Positions 1 through 6,770 of a DNA stretch of 18,092 nucleotides are shown here, one piece after another. The first letter of the stretch is position 1. The number at the start of each line of letters is the position of its first letter. The DNA is from Bacteroidales bacterium GP2. Lineage in GTDB: Bacteria; Bacteroidota; Bacteroidia; Bacteroidales; Muribaculaceae. The position numbers and the translations under genes are program-made. The notes beneath the pieces were generated by a model, which did not search any database, was not told where the DNA came from, and was given only the letters and a program-made list of their open reading frames with translations. The DNA lies in contig DAAJ01000132.1 in the NCBI GenBank assembly GCA_001701115.1, forward strand, positions 39,573 through 57,664, written 5' to 3'.

Positions 1-2
1 GG

Positions 3-653
3 GCAGGAATGCTGCGAGACATACCTAAGATGCTTGAAATAACATCTGCGGTAGTCAAAGCCGTAAATATGCCTGTGACCGTTAAGACGCGCCTCGGATG
101 GGATTGCAACAATATCATTATAAAAGAACTTGCCGAGCAGCTGCAGGACTGCGGGATACAGGCGCTGACTGTTCACGGGCGCACACGCTCGCAGATGTAC
201 ACCGGCTCAGCGGACTGGAGTGCTATCGCAGCGATAAAGGAGAATCCACGCTTCAACATTCCACTCATCGGAAACGGCGACATTACCACTCCACAGCTTG
301 CTGCGGAAGCGTTTGCCAAATATGGAGTGGACGGAGTGATGGTTGGAAGGGCTTCTATCGGGGCTCCATGGATTTTTAAGGAAATCAAATCTTTCCTAAC
401 CACCGGAACTGAAAACACTCCCGATATAAGGGAAAAATTTGCTCTTCTCCGCCGTCAGATTCGCGAAAGCATTGACCGGATAGACGAGTACAGAGGAATA
501 CTGCATATCAGGCGACACCTTGCCGCCTCACCCCTTTTCAAAGGCATATCGCATTTCCGCGACACAAGGATTGAAATGCTGCGTGCCGACACATACGAAG
601 AACTTGACCGTGTTTTATTAAAAATCGAAGAACGAATCATTACGGAAGAATAG
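3..653 (+). CDS. dusB: tRNA-dihydrouridine synthase, C-terminal part (5' end outside window)
   Basis: This is a flavoenzyme that uses NADPH and FMN to reduce uridines in the tRNA D-loop to dihydrouridine, in the cytoplasm. The open frame runs in from the left edge, and about 216 residues of a family usually near 330 are present. The N-terminal third of the TIM barrel, including the catalytic cysteine, is therefore off-window; the ATG at position 9 is an internal methionine. Visible family marks are the strand VTVKTRLGWD, the FMN-contacting TVHGRTR with the following MYTGSADW, the GNGDI loop, and VDGVMVGRASIGAPW, the phosphate-binding end of the barrel. The C-terminal helical tRNA-binding domain follows and looks complete. 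The stop codon lies 2 nt before the next gene, so the two are probably co-transcribed. The family is certain; the DusB subgroup is the usual one in this phylum. Confidence 0.93.
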   Translation, partial: AGMLRDIPKMLEITSAVVKAVNMPVTVKTRLGWDCNNIIIKELAEQLQDCGIQALTVHGRTRSQMYTGSADWSAIAAIKENPRFNIPLIGNGDITTPQLAAEAFAKYGVDGVMVGRASIGAPWIFKEIKSFLTTGTENTPDIREKFALLRRQIRESIDRIDEYRGILHIRRHLAASPLFKGISHFRDTRIEMLRADTYEELDRVLLKIEERIITEE

Positions 654-655
654 CT

Positions 656-1360
656 ATGAAAAAATTATTTATCACCTTTGCTGTATTGGCAATTAGCAGC
701 ACAACCGCGTTTTGCCAGAACTTGACCAAATATGAGCTTGATGTGAAAGATTTCACCGAGCTTAGGGTGACAGATGGCATAAATGTGGATTATGTATGCA
801 ATCCTGATTCGGCTGGAAAAGCTGTGTTCTACTCCACCCCCGAAATGGCATCACAGATTATTTTCCGCCCGGGCACAAACAAACTTGACATCCAGCTCGT
901 GCCAAAAGAGGAGCGGGTGAACCGCGAAGTGCCTAAAGTCACTGTTTATTCCAATTACCTCAGCTTTGTGGAAAACAGCGGCGACTCCCTTGTAAGGGTA
1001 ATGAGTGTTGCTCCTGGTCCTAAGTTCAAGGCACGTGTCATCGGCAACGGACGCATAAGCGTGCGCAATGTCAAGGCTAACACGGTGGAAGGTGCTCTCG
1101 ACACTGGCAAAGGCATCATCACCCTTTACGGTTCATGCACTGATGCAAAACTCAGCTGCACCGGCACAGGTCACATCCAGGCTGACGGGCTGGTTGCTGA
1201 TGAGGTTAATTGCCGCCTTGCTGGAACAGGCAGCATAGGATGCAATGCCGCGAAAAACCTCAACATCATGGGCATCGGTTCCGGCACAGTATTCTACAAA
1301 GGCAATCCTCAGATTAAAAAGAGAGCCCTCGGGGTAAAAGTAGAAGCAATAGCCGAATAA
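656..1360 (+). CDS. Secreted DUF2807 / GIN-domain protein (putative adhesin-head type beta-helix)
   Basis: This is a 234-residue exported protein of unknown function. Residues 1-20 form a signal peptide (MKKLFITFAVLAISSTTAFC, then Q as the likely first mature residue); there is no good lipobox. The body matches the DUF2807 'putative auto-transporter adhesin head GIN' pattern: an early strand resembling FTELRVTDGINVDY, then from about residue 120 repeated short rungs rich in G-x-G (IGNGRISV, GTGHIQADG, AGTGSIG, GIGSGTVFYKG), as expected for a small right-handed beta-helix. Such proteins are common in Bacteroidota, sit in the periplasm or outer envelope, and have no established activity. The ATG lies 2 nt after the dusB stop and about 30 nt ahead of a flippase gene, so all three are probably one transcript. 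The C-terminus (KKRALGVKVEAIAE) is charged and lacks an obvious sorting domain. Family assignment is good; the role is unknown. Confidence 0.85.
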   Translation: MKKLFITFAVLAISSTTAFCQNLTKYELDVKDFTELRVTDGINVDYVCNPDSAGKAVFYSTPEMASQIIFRPGTNKLDIQLVPKEERVNREVPKVTVYSNYLSFVENSGDSLVRVMSVAPGPKFKARVIGNGRISVRNVKANTVEGALDTGKGIITLYGSCTDAKLSCTGTGHIQADGLVADEVNCRLAGTGSIGCNAAKNLNIMGIGSGTVFYKGNPQIKKRALGVKVEAIAE

Positions 1361-1391
1361 GCGCGAAATGGCATCTGGCGGTCGAGGAGAA

Positions 1392-2849
1392 ATGAAGCAG
1401 AAAGTGGCGCGCACTATCAAGTGGACCGCCATAGACCGTTTTGTCACCGTTATACTCAATGTCGGCACCGGCATAGCGCTGGCTAACATCCTGCCCAAGG
1501 AGGATTTCGGTCTCGTTGCCGCAATCCTCGTGTTCCAGGCATTTGCAGTGCTGTTTGTCGACAACGGTTTCGCGACCGCACTGATTCAGAAAAAAACCTG
1601 TACGCGGGAGGAATACAGCTCCGCGCTTTGGTTCAACCTCGGAATGGCGGCTATAGTGTACGTCATAATGTTTCTCTGTGCGCCCCTCATTGCGCGAGTG
1701 TTTGACAATGACACCCGCCTTATTCCCCTCGGCAGGGTAATGTTTCTGACCTTTGTATTCAATGCGTCCGCTATAGTACAGACCAGCCGCCTCTATAAAA
1801 TGATGTCTGTCAAATTAGTGACGGCGGTCAATTCCCTTGCAACAATCATAAGCTCCGGCATAGCGTTGTTTCTTGCCGTGTGGGGCTACGGCGCTTGGGC
1901 GCTTGTGTGGCAGGCTATCATCCTCGCCGCCGTCAAATCGGCTGGGCTATGGATAACAAGCGGATGGCGTCCGGTCTTCCGGTTCTCTTTCAGCGATATA
2001 AAAGGATTTTTCAAGGTTGGGAGCGGAATGCTCGGCGCAAGCTTCCTTAACGTGCTTTTCGGCAAAGTCTACGGGCTAATCATCGGCAACCGTGCCGGAA
2101 TCCTACCCCTGAGCTATTACGGGCAGGCAGACAAGTGGAGCACAATGGGAGTATCGAATATCCTCAGCATCCTCACATCTTCTTTCCTTCCCGCGCTAAG
2201 CACCTACCAGGATAGCCCGGAGGAATTTGCGGCTGCCACTGCAAAGATGAACCGTTTCGGCTCTTATGTTATAATATTTTCCCTCGGGCTTGCCATTGTC
2301 ATTGCCACTCCCCTTTTCCATATCTGCTTCAATGACAAATGGGATGCCGCCATAATTCTCTTCCAGCTACTGCTCCTCCGTGGAGTGTTCGTATCCCTCT
2401 CCTCGCTTTACAATAATTATATAATCGCACGCGGGCACACCGCCCTTATTGTTTCCACTGAAATAATACGGGATGCCGTGGCTCTCATAGCTATTGCCCT
2501 CACCCTTCCATACGTCACATTATCCACTCCGGACGAACCAACAAAAGGGATAACAATACTTTTATGGGGGCAGATTGCGGCAGCCGCAGTGGCATGGATA
2601 TACACCCTCGTTTTTGCCGCACGCCTTTCATGGCGCAGGTGGTGGACATTCATCACCGACAGCCTGCCATACGCCGCAACAGCAATCATTGCGCTGCTGC
2701 CAGCCGGATTGCTTGCACGGGTAATAGAAAACGAAGTGGCGCTCCTGGCATGCCAGTGCGCCACCTCGATATTCATTTATCTTGCTGTCAACCGGGTTAC
2801 CGGCTCAAAAATCCAGAAAGATGTACTTGCCTGGGTGCTTAAGCGGTAG
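1392..2849 (+). CDS. MOP-superfamily polysaccharide flippase (Wzx-like oligosaccharide exporter)
   Basis: This is an inner-membrane protein of about 485 residues, hydrophobic along its whole length, with roughly 12-14 predicted membrane segments. The start (KQKVARTIKWTAIDRF, then a long hydrophobic stretch with GTGIALANILPKEDFGLVA) is typical of the Polysacc_synt / MurJ-like branch of the MOP exporters that flip lipid-linked oligosaccharides across the inner membrane. The conserved segments FVDNGFATALIQKK and YYGQADKWSTMGVSNI are recognisable. I place the start at 1392 because homologues begin close to this KQKVA motif; an in-frame ATG at 1368 would add eight residues, and neither has a usable Shine-Dalgarno (a GAGGAG sits only 2 nt before 1392). 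The substrate cannot be read from the sequence and no glycosyltransferase genes adjoin, so this is not a visible capsule locus. It is the last gene of the dusB operon. Confidence 0.9.
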   Translation: MKQKVARTIKWTAIDRFVTVILNVGTGIALANILPKEDFGLVAAILVFQAFAVLFVDNGFATALIQKKTCTREEYSSALWFNLGMAAIVYVIMFLCAPLIARVFDNDTRLIPLGRVMFLTFVFNASAIVQTSRLYKMMSVKLVTAVNSLATIISSGIALFLAVWGYGAWALVWQAIILAAVKSAGLWITSGWRPVFRFSFSDIKGFFKVGSGMLGASFLNVLFGKVYGLIIGNRAGILPLSYYGQADKWSTMGVSNILSILTSSFLPALSTYQDSPEEFAAATAKMNRFGSYVIIFSLGLAIVIATPLFHICFNDKWDAAIILFQLLLLRGVFVSLSSLYNNYIIARGHTALIVSTEIIRDAVALIAIALTLPYVTLSTPDEPTKGITILLWGQIAAAAVAWIYTLVFAARLSWRRWWTFITDSLPYAATAIIALLPAGLLARVIENEVALLACQCATSIFIYLAVNRVTGSKIQKDVLAWVLKR

Positions 2850-2857
2850 AGGATTAA

Positions 2858-3415
2858 TCAATTGTCGTCAAAAGACATCTCTTCAAATCCGGCTGCGTCA
2901 AATTCGTCCTCGTTAAACTCCTCGCTTCCGTAGAAATCATCGTCAAACTCAGCGCTCTGCGCGGCTTTGGCTGCCTTTGCGTCAATCTTAGCATCAAATT
3001 CGTCAAGGTCGATTGTCTGTTTCGGAGGAAGTCCCATAGCCGCGGTGCAAATCGGGTCCTTCAATGTTTTGCCCGGTTCAGTTTTCTTGAGCTCGATGAA
3101 GAAAGCGCGGTCGGTAAGGTAGTCAAACACAAAAATGAGCCTTTGACCTTCATCCTCAAGAAAATCTCCTATCACACACTCCTCCATCAGGTAAACATCA
3201 TCGCTCAGGTCGGAGCCCATGTCCTCAAGGGTTATCTCCTTCCCCTTCTCCCAGCCGTCATCGCACAGGAAGAATGAGTTCATCTGGTTCTTGTCATATT
3301 TCACAGAGTCGCAGATGGCGTTTCTGAGATCAAGAAAAGTTGCATCGGCATCAATGCTTATTTCCCTGCGGAAATTATCAACTTCGTCGGATACGATTCT
3401 AAAACTGTATATCAT
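2858..3415 (-). CDS. pRiA4b ORF-3 family protein with acidic C-terminal tail
   Basis: This is a soluble protein of 185 residues. The first ~130 residues resemble the plasmid pRiA4b ORF-3 / IS1096-passenger family fold: a ubiquitin-like start (YSFRIVSDEVDNFRREISID, then a TFLDLRNAI helix), a central SFFLCDDGWEKGKEITL segment, and YLMEECVIGDFLEDEGQRL with FVFDYLTDRAFFIEL. The last ~50 residues are a low-complexity, strongly acidic tail rich in D, E, F and A. The function of the family is unknown. Despite the family's name there is no transposase or terminal repeat nearby, so I read it as a resident chromosomal gene. Its 3' end faces the flippase gene with only 8 bp between the stop codons and no visible terminator. 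A promoter-like pair lies upstream. Family call from motif memory, fairly confident; function not assigned. Confidence 0.78.
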   Translation of the reverse strand: MIYSFRIVSDEVDNFRREISIDADATFLDLRNAICDSVKYDKNQMNSFFLCDDGWEKGKEITLEDMGSDLSDDVYLMEECVIGDFLEDEGQRLIFVFDYLTDRAFFIELKKTEPGKTLKDPICTAAMGLPPKQTIDLDEFDAKIDAKAAKAAQSAEFDDDFYGSEEFNEDEFDAAGFEEMSFDDN

Positions 3416-3438
3416 AACAGAAATATGTTTTTATGACG

Positions 3439-3470
3439 CAAATTAAAGCCATTTGTCACTAATAAACAAA
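3439..3470 (-). promoter_or_regulatory. Promoter-like element for the pRiA4b-family gene
   Basis: On the minus strand a TTTG (3470-3467) is followed after 20 nt by TTAATTTG (3446-3439). This fits the Bacteroidota arrangement TTTG-N19-21-TAnnTTTG with one mismatch in the -7 box. The predicted transcription start is some 15-20 nt ahead of the start codon at 3415. Assignment is by pattern only. Confidence 0.5.
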
Positions 3471-3486
3471 TAAAGGAGGGAAAAAT

Positions 3487-3573
3487 ATGGAGCACTGTGA
3501 AAAAATTGAAGTACCTTTGCATCAAAGCCGCTCCTTTGCGCTCCCGAAGCTGCTATGGAGGCTGGTCTGTTAA
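3487..3573 (+). CDS. Candidate 28-codon small ORF with a strong Shine-Dalgarno
   Basis: An ATG at 3487 lies 7 nt after GGAGG (3475-3479, within AAAGGAGGG), an ideal Shine-Dalgarno spacing that no other gene in the window has. The frame gives 28 residues beginning MEHCEKIEVPLHQSRSF and ends in TAA at 3571-3573, 25 nt before the S9 peptidase ATG. I do not recognise the peptide; it has no signal sequence or membrane segment. The likely peptidase promoter -7 box (3512-3519) falls inside it, so a transcript from that promoter would not carry the start codon. It may be chance, or a leader peptide made from a promoter further upstream. Confidence 0.2.
   Translation: MEHCEKIEVPLHQSRSFALPKLLWRLVC
3512..3519 (+). 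promoter_or_regulatory. Promoter -7 element (TACCTTTG) for the S9 peptidase gene
   Basis: TACCTTTG followed by C matches the Bacteroidota -7 consensus TAnnTTTG exactly. No good -33 TTTG is present at the usual distance; TATG at 3486-3489 is the nearest. Transcription would start near 3524, giving a leader of about 75 nt before the ATG at 3599. Confidence 0.55.
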
Positions 3574-3598
3574 CGTCAATCAATCACATTTTCTTAAT

Positions 3599-6046
3599 AT
3601 GAAAAAATTTTTCTTATTACCTGCGTCGATGCTTGTCGCGCTATGTGCGGCGGCATTTTCGGCTGCGCCAAATGAGCCGGCTGGCTCTGACTACGAGCTT
3701 GCGCAGAGGTTTGCCGGACCAAAACTCGGCAATATGCTGTTTTCAACTACCATCGATCCGATATGGGTACCCACCGGAGATGCTTTTTACTATAGCTACA
3801 AGACTGGTGAGGGCACCAAATGGTATATAGTGGAACCGGCAAAAAATAAAAAGTCACCGCTGTTTGACCACGACAAGCTCGCTGCGCAGCTCACTGAGAT
3901 TGTTAAAGACCCGTTTATCGGCACAATGCTCCCTATCCGCAACCTTGAGCCGCAGGCAGACGGCAAGACATTTACTTTTGAAGTAGTTTCTACTCAGGAC
4001 GCGAAACCGGACACTACCGCTACCGGAAAAAAGAAAAAAGCTGAGAAAGAGGTGTTCTATTTCTCATACTACTATCCTACAAAGACCCTCACTCACCTTA
4101 AAGATAAGAAGAAAGAGAAAAAATCCCTCCCCTGGGCTTCAGTGTCGCCGGACGGCAAGACTGTTGTATATGCAAAGGACCTGAACCTTTACCGCATGAG
4201 CAGGGAGGATTACGAGAAGCTGAAAAAGGATGAAAACGACACTACTGTGGTTGATATACAGATTACCACAGACGGCATGCCCGACTTCGGATTCGGTCAG
4301 CCATACAGCATGCTGAACACCGATACCCTCTGCAATGGCAAGCGCAAAGGCGTATATGGCTGCTGGTCACCTGATTCACGCTACTTTGTAACAAATGTAA
4401 CAGACAAAAGGGAAGTCAAGCCCCTTTGGGTAATAAACTCGGTTGCAGAACCGCGTCCTACCCTCGAAACATACAAGTACCAGATGCCCGGTGAAAAAGA
4501 AGCGCCTATTGAGCACCTCTATATCTTTGATATGTCGGACAATAGCCGCAAGGAAATCAACACCTCGAAATTCAAGAACCAGACGATATCGGTTGGTTAC
4601 ACTCCCCGCAAGCACACAGACCGCTTCAAGCATGACGCTCCTGCGGTGTGGCTCGGCGATAATAACCGCTTCTTCGTTACCCGTTCAAGCCGCGACCTGC
4701 ACCGCATCGACATCTGCACATATACTGTAGGTGCCGACACTCTCGTGCCGGTGATTGAAGAGAGAATGAATACCTACCAGGAGGTACGTCCCCTTTCAAT
4801 AATCAATGGCGGCAAGGAAATTGTGCAGTGGAGCGAAAGAGACGGATGGTCACACCTATATTTATATGACGACAAGGGCAACCTGAAACGTCGCCTCACA
4901 GAAGGTCCGTGGCACGTGCATAATATCATCAATATTGACGAACCCACACGCACTGTTTACTTTACCGGCATGGGCAAAGAAGCTGGTCAGAACCCCTATT
5001 ACCAGAACCTGTACAGCGTGAACCTTGACGGTGGTCCGGTTAAAAAACTCACAAACGGCGACTATTTCCACGCTCCAATCATGGATGACAATGCGCGCTA
5101 TTTCGTTAACAACTATTCGAGGGTGGACACTGTTCCTGAAACAGCTCTTTTCTCAACTGCTACCGGTGGCAAGCTCATGCCACTTGAACGCGCTGACTTC
5201 TCACGCCTCATTGAAGCAGGCTATAAATTCCCCGAAACATTCACCGTGAAAGCGGCTGACGGAGTCACCGACCTATACGGAGTGATGTACAAGCCCTTCA
5301 ACTTCGATTCCACTAAGAGCTATCCTATTATCGACTATGTGTATCCCGGTCCTCAGGTTGAAGCTACCAACTATCCGTTTACAAGAATGTCTGTACGCAC
5401 CGACCGTCTTGCACAGGCTGGATTCATTGTAATAACCGTGGGAAACAGAGGCGGGCATCCCAACCGCTCAAAATGGTACCACAACTATGGTTACGGAAAC
5501 CTCAGGGACTACGGTCTTGCTGACCAGAAAGCTGCAATTGAAGCACTTGCGGCACGCCATCCATATATCGACATCAACCGCGTAGGAATCCACGGTCATT
5601 CAGGCGGCGGCTTCATGTCTACAGCGGCAATGCTCCAGTATCCCGACTTCTTCAAGGTTGCGGTATCTGCGGCTGGCAACCACGACAACAGGATTTACAA
5701 CCGCTGGTGGAGTGAAACCCACCACGGAGTCAAAGAGGTTGTCAGCGAAAAGGGCGACACCACTTTCGTTTACTCCATCAAGACAAATCCTGAAATTGCC
5801 CGCAACCTCAAAGGGCATCTGATGCTCGTGCATGGCGACATTGACAACAATGTCCATCCCGCAAACTCTATCCGAGTTGCTAATGCGCTCATCAATGCAA
5901 ACAAGCGTTTCGACTTCCTTTACATACCCACCCAGCGCCACTCGTTTGGCAATATGGATGAATACTTCTACTGGCGCCTTGTTGACTACTTCACCGACTA
6001 CCTCATCAAAGGGCGCGAAACAGAGGTTGATATTCCCAACAGATAA
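3599..6046 (+). CDS. S9 family peptidase, dipeptidyl-peptidase IV-like, periplasmic
   Basis: This is a serine exopeptidase of the prolyl oligopeptidase clan that probably removes N-terminal dipeptides from oligopeptides in the periplasm. I start it at ATG 3599 because the codons there encode a clean signal peptide (MKKFFLLPASMLVALCAAAF); the frame is open 34 codons further upstream but that part is not signal-like and contains the promoter. The mature protein (815 residues in total) has an N-terminal beta-propeller (DPPIV_N), with repeats such as WASVSPDGKTVVYAKD, CWSPDSRYFVTNV and QWSERDGWSHLYLYD, then a C-terminal alpha/beta hydrolase from about residue 540. The catalytic triad is readable: Ser668 in GHSGGG, Asp749 in HGDIDNNV and His781 in QRHSFG. 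I do not see the propeller double-Glu motif of classical DPP-IV. Two lysine clusters (about residues 142-150 and 168-177) form a lineage-specific basic insertion. Family certain; exact specificity unproven. Confidence 0.94.
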   Translation: MKKFFLLPASMLVALCAAAFSAAPNEPAGSDYELAQRFAGPKLGNMLFSTTIDPIWVPTGDAFYYSYKTGEGTKWYIVEPAKNKKSPLFDHDKLAAQLTEIVKDPFIGTMLPIRNLEPQADGKTFTFEVVSTQDAKPDTTATGKKKKAEKEVFYFSYYYPTKTLTHLKDKKKEKKSLPWASVSPDGKTVVYAKDLNLYRMSREDYEKLKKDENDTTVVDIQITTDGMPDFGFGQPYSMLNTDTLCNGKRKGVYGCWSPDSRYFVTNVTDKREVKPLWVINSVAEPRPTLETYKYQMPGEKEAPIEHLYIFDMSDNSRKEINTSKFKNQTISVGYTPRKHTDRFKHDAPAVWLGDNNRFFVTRSSRDLHRIDICTYTVGADTLVPVIEERMNTYQEVRPLSIINGGKEIVQWSERDGWSHLYLYDDKGNLKRRLTEGPWHVHNIINIDEPTRTVYFTGMGKEAGQNPYYQNLYSVNLDGGPVKKLTNGDYFHAPIMDDNARYFVNNYSRVDTVPETALFSTATGGKLMPLERADFSRLIEAGYKFPETFTVKAADGVTDLYGVMYKPFNFDSTKSYPIIDYVYPGPQVEATNYPFTRMSVRTDRLAQAGFIVITVGNRGGHPNRSKWYHNYGYGNLRDYGLADQKAAIEALAARHPYIDINRVGIHGHSGGGFMSTAAMLQYPDFFKVAVSAAGNHDNRIYNRWWSETHHGVKEVVSEKGDTTFVYSIKTNPEIARNLKGHLMLVHGDIDNNVHPANSIRVANALINANKRFDFLYIPTQRHSFGNMDEYFYWRLVDYFTDYLIKGRETEVDIPNR

Positions 6047-6051
6047 AACCT

Positions 6052-6080
6052 TGTAGCTACAGCCTGATATTGCAGCTGCA
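6052..6080. promoter_or_regulatory. Pair of matching 10-bp palindromes, operator-like
   Basis: TGTAGCTACA (6052-6061) and TGCAGCTGCA (6071-6080) are both perfect palindromes that fit TGYAGCTRCA, with centres 19 bp apart. The second overlaps the -33 region of the promoter whose -7 box is at 6095-6102. They could be binding sites for a dimeric regulator. Alternatively TGTAGCT and AGCTGCA can pair as an RNA stem at the 3' end of the peptidase transcript, although no proper U-tract follows directly. Confidence 0.4.
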
Positions 6081-6094
6081 TACAGATATTTTTG

Positions 6095-6102
6095 TATCTT
6101 TG
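6095..6102 (+). promoter_or_regulatory. Promoter -7 element (TATCTTTG) for the beta-barrel/ugd unit
   Basis: TATCTTTG followed by C is an exact TAnnTTTG match. ATTG at 6069-6072 lies 22 nt upstream and could serve as the -33 box. Transcription would begin near 6107, about 17 nt ahead of the ATG at 6124. Confidence 0.6.
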
Positions 6103-6123
6103 CAGGCAAATACAAGACAACAG

Positions 6124-6747
6124 ATGAAAATGAAAAAAATCATACTTGCAATCGTAACGGTTTTTGCCGTTGCGGTTGCACCGTCTGCAAAAGCGCAGTT
6201 CCGTTACGGTCCCATAGCAGGTGTGTCATTGACAAACCTTAAATTCAAGCAGGATATTGTTCCTGTGAAGCAGACCATTGGATTCTCCGGAGGTATTGCT
6301 GCGGAGATGATGTTTCCAGGCATCGGTTTCGGCATAGACCTTGGGCTGATGTTTGAGGAGCGTGGAGCAAAGGTGAACCTCGGCGATAAACTGATGTGGT
6401 CATCCCAGGGCTACGGCAACGAAAATGTTGCGCTGCACTACCTCGCGCTCCCTATCCACCTCCGTTTCAAATATACCAACCTCAACGGCTTCGAGGATAT
6501 ACTCGCTCCCCTCGTGTTTGCCGGACCTACTTTCGGCATCCATGTCGCAAACAGCAGGGTCAAGGCTTTGGAATACTCCGGAGGCGACCTCGGGCTCGAA
6601 TTTGGCATCGGCGCACAGATTTTGACCAAATGGCAAGTCACGGCATCCTACAACATGGGCATGACTTACGTCACAAAAGCAAAAATCCTCACTAACTACA
6701 GCGCACGCTCAACCGAGTGGAACTTGCGCGTGGCATACCTCTTTTAA
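6124..6747 (+). CDS. Outer-membrane beta-barrel protein (porin family, OMP_b-brl_2-like)
   Basis: This is a 207-residue protein with a clear signal peptide (MKMKKIILAIVTVFAVAVAP, cleaved after SAKA so that QFRYG begins the mature chain). The mature part shows alternating hydrophobic beta-strands with aromatic girdles: FRYGPIAGVSLTNLKF, GFGIDLGLMFEERGAKV, LHYLALPIHLRFKYTN, DLGLEFGIGAQI, WQVTASYNMGMTYVTK and a final strand WNLRVAYLF ending in phenylalanine, the usual outer-membrane insertion signal. This fits the small 'PorT/OmpW-like' barrels of Bacteroidota, about 8-10 strands. I chose 6124 because the upstream in-frame codons cover the promoter; the ATG at 6130 is an equally possible start. 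Only 23 nt separate it from ugd, suggesting co-transcription. The specific function is unknown. Confidence 0.85.
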   Translation: MKMKKIILAIVTVFAVAVAPSAKAQFRYGPIAGVSLTNLKFKQDIVPVKQTIGFSGGIAAEMMFPGIGFGIDLGLMFEERGAKVNLGDKLMWSSQGYGNENVALHYLALPIHLRFKYTNLNGFEDILAPLVFAGPTFGIHVANSRVKALEYSGGDLGLEFGIGAQILTKWQVTASYNMGMTYVTKAKILTNYSARSTEWNLRVAYLF

Positions 6748-6770
6748 ATCTTAAACCGTTAGGCGGATAT

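Noticed and set aside
2858..3415. Possible insertion-sequence remnant, suggested by the IS1096-passenger family name
   Set aside because: There is no transposase, terminal inverted repeat or target duplication nearby, and the base composition matches the flanks.
5600..6115. 171-residue minus-strand ORF inside the S9 peptidase
   Set aside because: It is an antisense shadow of the hydrolase domain, whose catalytic Ser, Asp and His are all encoded on the plus strand there.
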